Part shown: positions 33,845 to 42,090 of the stretch, piece after piece
Position numbering within the stretch: the first letter of the stretch is position 1
Layout: each line of letters starts with the position of its first letter
Notes under the pieces: generated by a model
Told to the model about the DNA's origin: nothing
What the model saw: only the letters and a program-made list of their open reading frames with translations
Databases searched by the model: none
NCBI RefSeq assembly: GCF_004854025.1
Contig: NZ_STGM01000003.1
Location: 124,001-188,000 of the forward strand
From: Microbacterium hydrothermale
GTDB lineage: Bacteria > Actinomycetota > Actinomycetes > Actinomycetales > Microbacteriaceae
DNA length: 64,000 nt
Direction: 5' to 3'
Position numbers and translations under genes: made by a program

Positions 33845-34818
33845 CACGTCGCCCCCGGGTGGCGGCGGGCGAGCACCTGCATCTCGGCGAGCAACGGCCC
33901 GAGAGCGGGGTGATGACGCCCCTCGCGTCCGCCCGCGGAGGAGGCGGGGATCGCGGGCACGGCGACGTCCTCTTCGGCGAGCACGGCGGCCAGCACCTCG
34001 TCGACCCGCCCGCGCAGCGTGGAGGGACGCACGGCGATCCCCTCGAGGCGATCGTGCAGCAGCTCGTCGCGGAACAGCTCGTCGAGGTACGGCCAGGTGT
34101 CGTCGAGGCCGACCAGGAAGCGTCGGCGCGACTCCTCGGTCCCGCCCGCCAGGCGCAGCGTCCATTGCACGGCGTGGTCGCGGTGGTAGTCGACCTCTTT
34201 CTCGGCCTTGGCGGCGACCGCCGAGAGCACGGGATCGGAGGATGCCGCGAGCTCGCGATACAGCTCCAGGAGATACGCGGATGCCAGGAGCTGACGGGCG
34301 ATCGTGTGCGCGAAGTCGCCGTTCGGCAGTTCGAACAGCCAGGCGCTGCGGAAGTCCCGCTCGTCGCGCCAGTAGGCGAGGTCGTCCTCGGTGCGGCCGT
34401 CGTAGGTGCCGGCGTAACGCAGCAGGGAACGCGCGTGGCCGAGCAGGTCGAGGGCGATGTTGCCGAGGGCGACGTCTTCTTCGAGCTCGGGGGCGCGGGC
34501 GATCCAGCCGCAGAGGTTCTGGGCGAGGATCAGCGCGTCGTCGCCGAGCCGCATCGCGTAGGCGGCGACGTCGGGGTCGGTGGCACGGTCCTCTCCCCCG
34601 GCGAGCTCGGCCGCGAGCTCGCGCGCGTCGAGCGACACGTCGCCGTGCGGATCGGCGCCGTGCGGGTCGGCGCCGTGCGGGTCGGCGCCGTGCGGATCGG
34701 CGCCGTGCGGATCGGCGCCGTGCGGGTCGGCGGCTTCGACGGGCTCAGCCACCGACGCCGCGCCAGGTCCCTGAGCCTGTCGAAGGGACCGGTCCCCGTG
34801 ATCGGTCGAGATGCTCAC
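33841..34818 (-). CDS. paaC: Phenylacetyl-CoA epoxidase structural subunit PaaC
   Basis: 325 residues from ATG 34818. The ferritin-like body begins near residue 65 (LAAELAGGEDRATDPDVAAYAMRLGDDALILAQNLCGW) and is complete, including GNIALDLLGHARSLL and KAEKEVDYHRDHAVQW. The first 60 residues are not PaaC-like: an inverted-repeat sequence codes for SLRQAQGPGAASVAEPVEA, followed by six ADPHG units. Natural PaaC proteins start close to the ferritin core, so this N-terminus is an expansion. It overlaps paaD (GTGA) and paaB. Confidence 0.93.
   Translation of the reverse strand: MSISTDHGDRSLRQAQGPGAASVAEPVEAADPHGADPHGADPHGADPHGADPHGADPHGDVSLDARELAAELAGGEDRATDPDVAAYAMRLGDDALILAQNLCGWIARAPELEEDVALGNIALDLLGHARSLLRYAGTYDGRTEDDLAYWRDERDFRSAWLFELPNGDFAHTIARQLLASAYLLELYRELAASSDPVLSAVAAKAEKEVDYHRDHAVQWTLRLAGGTEESRRRFLVGLDDTWPYLDELFRDELLHDRLEGIAVRPSTLRGRVDEVLAAVLAEEDVAVPAIPASSAGGREGRHHPALGPLLAEMQVLARRHPGATW
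34642..34731. repeat. Six 15-bp tandem repeats inside paaC
   Basis: Six units of GCCGTGCGG(A/G)TCGGC run without interruption and encode (ADPHG)6 on the minus strand near the PaaC N-terminus. Length divisible by three keeps the frame at any copy number. Confidence 0.95.
34734..34785. repeat. Inverted REP element (CCTGAGCCTGTCGAAG type) inside paaC
   Basis: Arms CTTCGACGGGCTCAGCCACC (34734-34753) and GGTCCCTGAGCCTGTCGAAG (34766-34785) match the dispersed TTCGACAGGCTCAGG repeat known, from memory, in many high-GC genomes. Here it is translated as part of the PaaC N-terminus. Confidence 0.85.
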
Positions 34819-35120
34819 AGGTGCGGCACCCCCTCGGAGGCGGTGTAGTACACCGCGTGCCGGTAGTTCTTGCCCGCGGGCGACTCGAAGAAGGCGCCCT
34901 TCGCTCCCGGATCGCTCGTCGTCACGGCATCCGAGGGAACGACCCAGACCGACACGCCCTCACCGCGACGGGTGTAGAGGTCGCGGGCGTTGCGGACGGC
35001 GAGTTCGGCGTCGGGCGCGTGCAGCGAACCGACGTGCACGTGGCTGAGGCCGCGGTTCGCGCGGACGAAGACCTCCCACAGGGGCCAGGTCTCGGCGGGG
35101 CTGCCTCCGGGCGTGGCCAT
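34815..35120 (-). CDS. paaB: Phenylacetyl-CoA epoxidase subunit PaaB
   Basis: 101 residues from ATG 35120, overlapping the paaA stop. WPLWEVFVRANRGLSHVHVGSLHAPD and the end FFESPAGKNYRHAVYYT are conserved in PaaB, the small bridging subunit of the PaaABCE multicomponent monooxygenase. Confidence 0.96.
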   Translation of the reverse strand: MATPGGSPAETWPLWEVFVRANRGLSHVHVGSLHAPDAELAVRNARDLYTRRGEGVSVWVVPSDAVTTSDPGAKGAFFESPAGKNYRHAVYYTASEGVPHL

Positions 35121-36091
35121 CAGGCGGCCGCCGTCTCGGTGCGGGCGGCGCTCTTCTTCGCGGCGTAGGCCGCGGCGGCTTCGCGGACCCAGGCTCCCTC
35201 TTCGTGCGCGTCGCGGCGGTGCTGACGGCGCATCGTGTTGAGCGGTCCGCGGCCCGCGAGCACCTCGTGGAACTCCGTCCAGTCGATCTCGCCCATGACG
35301 TACTCGCCGGTCTCGTCGTCGTAGCGCAGCTCGGGGTCGGGCAGGGTCACTCCCAGCACGGCCGCCTGCGGCACGAGCATCGAGACGAATCGCTGCCGCA
35401 GTTCGTCGTTGCTGAAGCGCTTGATGTTCCACGCCATCGACTGCGCCGAGTTGGGCGAATCGTCATCCGGGGGCCCGAACATCATCAGGCTCGGCCAGTA
35501 CCAGCGGTTCACGGCATCCTGAGCCATCTCGCGCTGCTCCTCGGTGCCCTGCATGAGGGTGAGGAGGATCTCGAAGCCCTGACGCTGGTGGAACGACTCC
35601 TCCTTGCAGATGCGCACCATCGCCCGACCGTAGGGTCCGTACGACGCGCGGCACAGCGGCACCTGGTTGCAGATCGCGGCACCGTCGACGAGCCACCCGA
35701 TGGCGCCCATGTCGGCCCACGTCGGCGTCGGGTAGTTGAAGATCGACGAGTACCGCGCCTCGCCGTCGACGAGCTGCTGGGTCATCTCGTCGCGCGTGAT
35801 GCCGAGCGTCTGCGCCGCGGAGTAGAGGTACAGACCGTGCCCCGCCTCGTCCTGCACCTTGGCGAGCAGGATCGACTTGCGCTTGAGGCTCGGCGCGCGG
35901 GTGATCCACGCCCCCTCGGGCTGCATGCCGATGATCTCGGAGTGCGCGTGCTGCGAGATCTGGCGGATGAGCGTGCGGCGGTAGGCCTCGGGCATCCAGT
36001 CGCGCGGCTCGATGCGGCCGTCCGCCTCGATGAGGGCGTGGAACATCTCCTCGCCGTCCCGGACGTCGCTGGGGGGTGCGGTCATCGTCAT
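35120..36091 (-). CDS. paaA: Phenylacetyl-CoA epoxidase catalytic subunit PaaA
   Basis: 323 residues. The ATG at 36091 is six bases from GGAG. The di-iron ferritin-like fold is complete ([20 protein letters not shown] with the EXXH element, [15 protein letters not shown] with the second). It epoxidises the ring of phenylacetyl-CoA with O2. First gene of paaABCDE-paaG, behind a PaaR-type palindrome. Confidence 0.97.
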   Translation of the reverse strand: MTMTAPPSDVRDGEEMFHALIEADGRIEPRDWMPEAYRRTLIRQISQHAHSEIIGMQPEGAWITRAPSLKRKSILLAKVQDEAGHGLYLYSAAQTLGITRDEMTQQLVDGEARYSSIFNYPTPTWADMGAIGWLVDGAAICNQVPLCRASYGPYGRAMVRICKEESFHQRQGFEILLTLMQGTEEQREMAQDAVNRWYWPSLMMFGPPDDDSPNSAQSMAWNIKRFSNDELRQRFVSMLVPQAAVLGVTLPDPELRYDDETGEYVMGEIDWTEFHEVLAGRGPLNTMRRQHRRDAHEEGAWVREAAAAYAAKKSAARTETAAA

Positions 36092-36102
36092 CGTCGACTC
36101 CT

Positions 36103-36126
36103 TTTACAGACCGATCGTTCAGTAAA
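36103..36126. promoter_or_regulatory. TetR/PaaR-type operator upstream of paaA
   Basis: A 24-bp palindrome, TTTACAGACCGATCGTTCAG followed by TAAA, in which 20 of 24 positions are symmetric. The ACCGATCGTTC core recurs at 43329-43352 before the other paa operon. Phenylacetyl-CoA-responsive PaaR repressors (TetR family) bind ACCGANCGNTCGGT-like sites. It lies 12 bp before the paaA start, so a bound repressor would cover the start region. Confidence 0.75.
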
Positions 36127-36169
36127 GTGTATCCGCGGGCGCGGCGGTCCGCAACGGTCCCCCCACGCG

Positions 36170-37480
36170 TCAGCGCAGGTCGTAGACGCGCTTGTACTTG
36201 CCCTCGCTGCGGGGCAGGACGCCCGGCTCCTCCACGCGCACGTCGACGCTCGTCCCGATGAGCACCTTGATGCGCTGCCGGAGCACCACGCCCGCGGCCT
36301 CGCACACCTCGCGCTCCAGGGCCGGGTGCCGCTCGATGCGCACGGTCATGGCATCCATCCGCCCCTCCCTACGCAGTTCGAGGACGAAGTGCGGGGTGAG
36401 GGTCTCGATGCCCATCACGATCTCCTCGATCTGCGTCGGGAAGAGGTTCACGCCGCGCAGGATGATCATGTCGTCGTTGCGGCCGGTGATCTTCTCGATG
36501 CGGCGCATCGCGGGGAACGCCGTGCCGGGGCGCAGTCGGGTGAGGTCGCGGGTGCGATAGCGGATGACCGGGAAGGCCTCCTTCGTGAGCGAGGTGAACA
36601 CCAGCTCGCCGAGCTCCCCGTCCGCGACCGGTGCCCCCGTGTCGCCGTCGATCGTCTCGGGGAGGAAGTGGTCCTCCCACACGTGCGGTCCGTCCTTCGT
36701 GAGGGCGCTCTCGGATGCCACACCCGGGCCCATCACCTCGCTCAGGCCGTAGATGTCGACGGCCACGAGGTCGAGGCGGCGCTCGATCTCGCGCCGCATC
36801 TCGTTGGTCCAGGGCTCCGCCCCGAGCACGGCCACCTTGAGCGAGGTGGAGCGCGGATCGACGCCGGCCGCCTCCAGCGCGTCGGCGATCGTCAGCAGGT
36901 AACTGGGCGTGCAGAGGATGGCATCCGGTTCGAAGTCCTGAATGAGCTGCGCCTGACGCGCAGTCTGCCCGCCCGACATCGGGATCACGGTCGCGCCGAG
37001 GCGCTCGATGCCCGCGTGCGCACCGAGGCCGCCGGTGAATAGTCCGTAGCCGTAGGCGTTGTGCACGCGATCCCCGGGGCGGATGCCGGCGGCGCTCAGC
37101 GAGCGGGCGACGAGGTCGGCCCACCGGTCGAGGTCTCCGGCCGTGTACCCGACGACGGTGGGACGCCCGGTGGTGCCCGACGAGGCGTGGATGCGGCGGA
37201 CGTCGGCCATCGGCACCGCGAACATGCCGAAGGGGTAGGTCTCGCGCAGATCGGCCTTGGTCGTGAAGGGCAGCAGGCGGATGTCGTCGAGCGTGAGGAT
37301 GTGGTCGGGGTGCACGCCCGCCTCCTCGAACTTCCGGCGGTACAGCGCGACGTTGTCGTACGCGTGGCGCACTGTCCACTGCAGGCGCTCGAGCTGCAGG
37401 GCGCGCAGGCGGTCGAGCGGGATGCCGGTGGGATCGACGGATGCCAGGAAGTCCGGGCGCGATGCGGTGGTCAGGGTCAT
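36170..37480 (-). CDS. paaK: Phenylacetate-CoA ligase
   Basis: 436 residues from ATG 37480 (GGAGG upstream). ASSGTTGRPTVVGYT is the P-loop-like adenylate motif, followed by NAYGYGLFTGGLGAHAG, DIYGLSEVMGPG and the late TGRNDDMIILRGVNLFPTQIEE, all PaaK-specific. It activates phenylacetate with CoA and ATP. Last gene of the thiolase-paaF-paaH-paaZ-paaI-paaK operon, overlapping paaI by four bases. Confidence 0.97.
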   Translation of the reverse strand: MTLTTASRPDFLASVDPTGIPLDRLRALQLERLQWTVRHAYDNVALYRRKFEEAGVHPDHILTLDDIRLLPFTTKADLRETYPFGMFAVPMADVRRIHASSGTTGRPTVVGYTAGDLDRWADLVARSLSAAGIRPGDRVHNAYGYGLFTGGLGAHAGIERLGATVIPMSGGQTARQAQLIQDFEPDAILCTPSYLLTIADALEAAGVDPRSTSLKVAVLGAEPWTNEMRREIERRLDLVAVDIYGLSEVMGPGVASESALTKDGPHVWEDHFLPETIDGDTGAPVADGELGELVFTSLTKEAFPVIRYRTRDLTRLRPGTAFPAMRRIEKITGRNDDMIILRGVNLFPTQIEEIVMGIETLTPHFVLELRREGRMDAMTVRIERHPALEREVCEAAGVVLRQRIKVLIGTSVDVRVEEPGVLPRSEGKYKRVYDLR

Positions 37481-38178
37481 CGGGACACCTCCGTGGTGGG
37501 GAGCGCGGCGCTGCGCTGGTGGTCGGGGTCGCACGGGGGTCGGCGGTCTGCGCTTCGCGCAGTCTCAGTGATCTGCGCATCCTCAGCCGCCGGCACGGCG
37601 AGTCGCGCTGAGGTTGCGCGAATCGTGGAGGTTGCGCGAACCGCAGAGGTTGCGTCGTCGCAACCCGCGGCCCGCACATCCTCAGTCATCTGCGCATCCT
37701 CAGCCGCCGGCACGGCGGGTTGCGCTGAGGTTGCGCGAATCGCGGAGGTTGCGCGAGCCGGGTTTGCGGGAGTCTCCGAGGTGCCCGGCGGGCGCCGATC
37801 CGTCGTGATGCTGCGGCCGCGCACCTCGGCGACGAGGTCGCCCGTCTCGTCGGTCACGCGGATGTCGTACAGGCCGGTCCGGCCGCTGCGCGCGCGGCGC
37901 ACGGCCGTCGCTGTGAGGGTCTGGCCGGCCGTCGTGGACTTCAGGAACGTGATGTCGGCGCCGCCGGCGACCGTCACCCGCTCGTCCTCGTTGCACGCGA
38001 TCGCGAACGCCGTGTCGGCGAGGGTGAAGACGAGCCCGCCGTGCGTGATCGCGAAGCCGTTCAGCATGTCGTCGCGCACGGTCATCGACACGCGGGACTC
38101 CCCCGGCGCGTCGTGCTCGACGACCATGCCGAGCATCGCCGACGCCCGGTCGTTGCGCATCATCGGCCGCAGGCTCAT
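37477..38178 (-). CDS. paaI: Hotdog thioesterase PaaI with a repeat-derived C-terminal extension
   Basis: 233 residues from ATG 38178. The first 140 are a standard PaaI: NGFAITHGGLVFTLADTAFAIACNE holds the catalytic loop, and KSTTAGQTLTATAVRRARSGRTGLYDIRV completes the hotdog. It hydrolyses dead-end ring-hydroxylated CoA esters. The last ~95 residues are unlike any PaaI: they come from two 72-bp repeat copies (37571-37642, 37688-37759) and read as ATSAIRATSAQPAVPAAEDA-type blocks. They are in frame and add Ala/Thr/Arg-rich disorder. Overlaps paaZ and paaK starts and stops. Confidence 0.9.
   Translation of the reverse strand: MSLRPMMRNDRASAMLGMVVEHDAPGESRVSMTVRDDMLNGFAITHGGLVFTLADTAFAIACNEDERVTVAGGADITFLKSTTAGQTLTATAVRRARSGRTGLYDIRVTDETGDLVAEVRGRSITTDRRPPGTSETPANPARATSAIRATSAQPAVPAAEDAQMTEDVRAAGCDDATSAVRATSTIRATSARLAVPAAEDAQITETARSADRRPPCDPDHQRSAALPTTEVSR
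37571..37642. repeat. 72-bp dispersed repeat, copy A (inside paaI)
   Basis: Contains TGCGCATCCTCAGCC and CTGAGGTTGCGCGAATC, whose CCTCAG/CTGAGG cores are inverted. Copy B follows 117 bp later with few differences, and a related copy is inside the paaF gene at 41975-42048. Confidence 0.9.
37688..37759. repeat. 72-bp dispersed repeat, copy B (inside paaI)
   Basis: Near-identical to copy A, including ATCTGCGCATCCTCAGCCGC and GCTGAGGTTGCGCGAATC. Translated in the same frame as copy A. Confidence 0.9.
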
Positions 38179-40226
38179 GCGGGCACCGCCACAGGAGCCG
38201 GTGCCCACGTCTTGGCCACGAGCGTGAGCACGTCGTACTGCGCGACGATCTCGTCATCCTGGTTGCGGATCACGGCATCCCACCGCACCTCGCCGTACTC
38301 GTCCGTCTCGCGCGGGGTGATCTGCTTGGCCGTCAGCGCGACGCGGATGCGGTCGCCGGGTGAGACGGGGGTGACGAACCGCAGATTCTCGAGCCCCGAG
38401 TTCGCCAGCACGGGACCCGGCGCGGGGTCGACGAAGAGCCCCGCCGCCCATGACACGAGCAGGTACCCGTGCGCGACACGCCCCGGGAAGAACGGGTTCG
38501 CCGCGGCCGACTCCTCGTCCATGTGCGCGTAGAACGTGTCGCCGGTGAATCTCGCGAACACCTCGATGTCGTCGAGGGTGACCTCGCGCTCCGCGGACTC
38601 CACGGCATCCCCGATCCGCAGCTCCGAGAGCGGTTTGCGGAACGGGTGCGCGCCGGCGGAGTCGGTCTCGGCTCCCGGATGCCACACCCCGGTCAGCGCG
38701 GTGAGCATGCGCGGCGAGCCCTGGATCGCCGTGCGCTGCATGTAATGCAGGACGGACCGGATGCCACCGAGCTCCTCGCCGCCGCCGGCGCGGCCGGGTC
38801 CGCCGTGCACGAGGTGCGGCACGGGGGCGCCGTGTCCGGTGGAGGTGCGCGCGTCGTCGCGGTCGAGGAAGAGCACGCGGCCGTTCATCGCGCCCATGCG
38901 GGTGAGGAGTTCGGTCGCGACGTCGGGGTCGTGGGTGGCGACGCTGGTGACGAGGGAGCCGCCGCCGCGACCCACGATGGCCGCCGCCTCCGCGACGTCG
39001 GCGTACTCGACGATGCTGGCGACGGGTCCGAACGCCTCGATGTCGTTGACGGCCGGGGTCGTGGCATCCGCGAAGGCCAGGAGCATCGGCTGCAGGAACG
39101 CGCCCTCCGCGGGTGCACCCTCGGGCGCCTCGTCCGAGCCGACCACGAAGCGCCCACCGGCGTCGGTGAGCGCGCGTACCTGCCGCAGCACCTCGTCGCG
39201 CTGCTCGCGCGAGACGACTGGACCCATCGTCACGCCCGCGGTGCGCGGGTCGCCGATGACCACGCGCTCGCTGATCTTGTCGCGCAGGGCCTGGGCCACG
39301 GCATCCGTCGTTCCCGCCGGCACGATCGCCCGGCGGATCGCGGTGCACTTCTGTCCCGCCTTCGTGGTCATCTCGACGAGCAACTGCTTGACGTACGCGT
39401 CGAACTCGGGGGTGCCGGGCAGCGCGTCGGGGCCGAGGATCGAGGCGTTGATCGAGTCGGTCTCGCTCGTGAACCGCACGCCCGGCTTCGCCTGCGCGCG
39501 CAGGCGCTCGGCGGTCGCGGCGCTGCCGGTGAAACCGACCGTGTCGCCGAGGTCGAGCAGGTCGAACAGGCCCGGGACGCTGCCGCTCACCAGCTGCAGG
39601 GAGCCCTCGGGGAGCAGTCCGGTCTCGACGACCATGCGCACCCACGCCTCGGCGATGTACGCCGTCGGGGTCGCGGGCTTCACGATCGTGGGGAGTCCGG
39701 CGAGGAAGGCGGGGGCGAACTTCTCGAGCGCTCCCCACATCGGGAAGTTGAAGGCGTTGATCTGCACCGCGACGCCGGGCAGGCGTGTGTAGACGTGCCG
39801 ACCGAGGAAGGATCCGTCCTTCGACAGCGGCTCGATCGGTCCGTCGAGCACGACCTTTCCGGCGGGGAGCTCGCGCCGCGCCTTCGATGAGAAGGTGAAG
39901 AGCACGCCGATGCCGCCGTCGACGTCGCTGAGCGAGTCGCGCCGGGTCGAACCGGAGCGCTCCGATAGGGCGTAGAGCTCTTCGCGGCGCTCGTTCAGGG
40001 CGATCGCGAGGTTCTTCAGCACCATCGCGCGCTGGGGGAAGGTGAGGGCGCCGATGCTCTTCTGACCCTCGCGACGCGCGAAGGCGACGGCTCCGGCGAG
40101 GTCGAGCCCCTTCGTGCTGACCCGCACGATCTCCTCCCCCGTCGAGGCGTCGCGAACGATCGCGGCATCCGGGTCATCTTCCGGCGCCCACCAGGCCCCG
40201 TTCACGTAGCTGGGGAGAAACGTCAT
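38175..40226 (-). CDS. paaZ: Bifunctional oxepin-CoA hydrolase / semialdehyde dehydrogenase PaaZ
   Basis: 683 residues from ATG 40226, which overlaps the paaH stop (an ATG at 40238 is also possible). Residues 1-520 are an aldehyde dehydrogenase with the catalytic Cys in KAGQKCTAIRRA and GFTGSAATAERL. The C-terminal ~150 are an R-specific enoyl-CoA-hydratase-like hotdog: FARFTGDTFYAHMDEESA...GRVAHGYLLVSW. It opens the oxepin ring of the CoA ester and oxidises the resulting aldehyde. Both halves look intact. Confidence 0.96.
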   Translation of the reverse strand: MTFLPSYVNGAWWAPEDDPDAAIVRDASTGEEIVRVSTKGLDLAGAVAFARREGQKSIGALTFPQRAMVLKNLAIALNERREELYALSERSGSTRRDSLSDVDGGIGVLFTFSSKARRELPAGKVVLDGPIEPLSKDGSFLGRHVYTRLPGVAVQINAFNFPMWGALEKFAPAFLAGLPTIVKPATPTAYIAEAWVRMVVETGLLPEGSLQLVSGSVPGLFDLLDLGDTVGFTGSAATAERLRAQAKPGVRFTSETDSINASILGPDALPGTPEFDAYVKQLLVEMTTKAGQKCTAIRRAIVPAGTTDAVAQALRDKISERVVIGDPRTAGVTMGPVVSREQRDEVLRQVRALTDAGGRFVVGSDEAPEGAPAEGAFLQPMLLAFADATTPAVNDIEAFGPVASIVEYADVAEAAAIVGRGGGSLVTSVATHDPDVATELLTRMGAMNGRVLFLDRDDARTSTGHGAPVPHLVHGGPGRAGGGEELGGIRSVLHYMQRTAIQGSPRMLTALTGVWHPGAETDSAGAHPFRKPLSELRIGDAVESAEREVTLDDIEVFARFTGDTFYAHMDEESAAANPFFPGRVAHGYLLVSWAAGLFVDPAPGPVLANSGLENLRFVTPVSPGDRIRVALTAKQITPRETDEYGEVRWDAVIRNQDDEIVAQYDVLTLVAKTWAPAPVAVPA

Positions 40227-41125
40227 CACTCGCTCCATTCGTAGAATCCGCGGCCGGTCTTGCGACCCAGGTGCCCCTCGGCGACGAGCTCTCGCAGCAG
40301 CGCGGGCGGGGTGAAGCGCGCGCCGAACGCGCGCTCGAGTTCTTCGGCGATGCCCAGGCGCACGTCGAGTCCGACGATGTCGGTCGTGCGGAGGGGACCC
40401 ATCGGATGCCGGTACCCCAGCTCCATCGCCGTGTCGATGTCGTGCGCGGAGGCGACGCCCTCCTCGAGCATGCGGATCGCCTCGAGACCGAGGGCCACAC
40501 CGAGTCGGCTGGAGGCGAAGCCCGGGGCATCGCGAACGACGACGGCGGTCTTGCCGATGGCCTCGACCCAGGCCGTCGCCGCGCCCACGACCTCCGGCGT
40601 CGTCGCCGCCCCGGTCACCACCTCGACCAGCGCCGATGCCGGGACGGGGTTGAAGAAGTGCAGGCCGAGGAACCTCTCCGGCCGGGTGAGCGACCCCGCG
40701 AGCGCGTCGATCGAGATGGAGGAGGTGTTGGATGCCACCACCGCGGCGCCGTCAACGGCCCCCTCGATCCGCGCGAGGGCGTCGAGCTTCAGCGCGCGAT
40801 CCTCGGGGACGGCCTCGATGACGAGGCCCGCGTCGGCGAACGCGGCCGTGTCGGTGCCGACGATGAGGGTGTCGGCATCCGGGATCTCGACGCCCTTCTG
40901 CGAGGAGCGCGACAGAGCGGTCTCGACGCGGTCGCGCGCGGCGTCGGCCGCTGCGGCGTCGCGTTCGACGACGTGCACGCGGGCCCCGGCGAGCAGGAAC
41001 GCGTGCGCGATGCCGGCGCCCATGCGGCCTCCGCCGAGCACGCCGACTCGGGCGGGAACGGCGGTGGGGATGCCGGCATCCCCGGTGCGGACGTCCGCGC
41101 TCACGCGGGTGTCGGGAAGCGTCAC
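40226..41125 (-). CDS. paaH: 3-hydroxyacyl-CoA dehydrogenase PaaH
   Basis: 299 residues from GTG 41125, overlapping the crotonase gene stop (GTGA). The NAD site is VGVLGGGRMGAGIAHAFLLAG, the catalytic region LGLHFFNPVPASALVEVV, and the C-terminal dimer domain ends GRKTGRGFYEW. It oxidises 3-hydroxyadipyl-CoA in the lower phenylacetate route. It starts about 25 residues before the Rossmann core. Confidence 0.94.
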   Translation of the reverse strand: MTLPDTRVSADVRTGDAGIPTAVPARVGVLGGGRMGAGIAHAFLLAGARVHVVERDAAAADAARDRVETALSRSSQKGVEIPDADTLIVGTDTAAFADAGLVIEAVPEDRALKLDALARIEGAVDGAAVVASNTSSISIDALAGSLTRPERFLGLHFFNPVPASALVEVVTGAATTPEVVGAATAWVEAIGKTAVVVRDAPGFASSRLGVALGLEAIRMLEEGVASAHDIDTAMELGYRHPMGPLRTTDIVGLDVRLGIAEELERAFGARFTPPALLRELVAEGHLGRKTGRGFYEWSE

Positions 41126-42090
41126 TTCTTCTTCCTCTCGAGGAACGCGGTCATACGGGCGCGCTTGTCGGCGCTGTCGAACAGCTCGGCCTGGAGCTCG
41201 CCGTCGATCGCGGGGTGCTCCGCGCGCGGGGCGAGCAGGGCGCGCTTGGTGAGGATCGTCGCGCGGGCGGAGTTCGCCGCGACGCGGTCGACGATCGCGT
41301 GCGCGGCGTCGAGCAGCGCCTCGGGCTCGTGCACGCTCGACAGCAGTCCCCACGCGAGAGCCTCGTCGGCGTCGATCACGCGAGCGGTAAGCAGTAGCTC
41401 GCTCGCGCGGGCGTGACTGACGATCTCGGGCAGTCGCCACGACGCTCCGGCCGCGGCGATGATGCCGAGCCCCGGCTCGGGGTTGCCGAAGCGCACGCGC
41501 GGAGTGCCGATACGGATGTCGGCGGCGTACGCGAGTTCGGCGCCCCCGCCGAGCGCGAAGCCGTCGACGGCCGCGATCACGGGCATCGGCAGGTGACGGA
41601 TGCGATCGAAGACCGTGGCGTTGATGCCGCGGCGGGCGTCGTCGCCGGTGCGCTCGCGCAGTTGGGCGATGTCGGCCCCGGCGGCGAAGATCCCGTCGGC
41701 GCCGGTGAGGATGAGCGCGCGCGGGTTCTCCTCGAGCTGGGCGCAGAGGGCGTGCAGCTCGTCGACCATCCGCTGGTCGATCGCGTTGCGGCGCTCGGGA
41801 CGGTCGAGGGTCGCCACGACGCGGTCGGCGGTGGCGTCGATGCGGAGGCGGGGGGCGTCGGGCTCCGCCGCGGGCGCGTCCTGCGGGAGCCCCGGCGCCG
41901 GCGCCGGCGTACGCCCATCCTCCAGCTCCGCAGTCGCGTGCCGCGGCGACGCCGCCGCGCGCACATCTTCCGCGATTCGCGCATCCTCAGCCCGACCCGC
42001 GGGAGAGGCGACTGAGGTTGCGCGGATCACGGAGGTTGCGCCGGAACCACCCGCGCCCGGCCGCGACCGACCCGCCTCCGCGTCACGCAT
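41122..42090 (-). CDS. paaF: Enoyl-CoA hydratase (PaaF-like) with a repeat-derived N-terminal extension
   Basis: 322 residues. The crotonase core starts near residue 80 (RIDATADRVVATLDRPERRNAID) and has GIFAAGADIAQLRER and FALGGGAELAYAADIRIG with normal catalytic context; it ends KRARMTAFLERKKK. The first ~75 residues (GATSVIRATSVASPAGRAED and following) are related in sequence and frame to the C-terminal extension of PaaI and come from a 72-bp-type repeat at 41975-42048. An internal start closer to the core was not found with a good ribosome-binding site. It hydrates 2,3-dehydroadipyl-CoA by position; overlaps the thiolase stop. Confidence 0.88.
   Translation of the reverse strand: MRDAEAGRSRPGAGGSGATSVIRATSVASPAGRAEDARIAEDVRAAASPRHATAELEDGRTPAPAPGLPQDAPAAEPDAPRLRIDATADRVVATLDRPERRNAIDQRMVDELHALCAQLEENPRALILTGADGIFAAGADIAQLRERTGDDARRGINATVFDRIRHLPMPVIAAVDGFALGGGAELAYAADIRIGTPRVRFGNPEPGLGIIAAAGASWRLPEIVSHARASELLLTARVIDADEALAWGLLSSVHEPEALLDAAHAIVDRVAANSARATILTKRALLAPRAEHPAIDGELQAELFDSADKRARMTAFLERKKK
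41975..42048. repeat. 72-bp-type dispersed repeat, copy C (inside paaF)
   Basis: Shares GCGCATCCTCAGCC, GACTGAGGTTGCGCGGATC and CGGAGGTTGCGC with copies A and B in paaI, but is more diverged. Confidence 0.8.

Noticed and set aside
34642-34731. Possible CRISPR-like array
   Set aside because: Units of 15 bp are contiguous, without spacers, and lie inside paaC in frame.
37477-38178. PaaI C-terminal part as a separate small gene
   Set aside because: No start codon with a ribosome-binding site and no stop between it and the hotdog domain; it is a repeat-derived extension.
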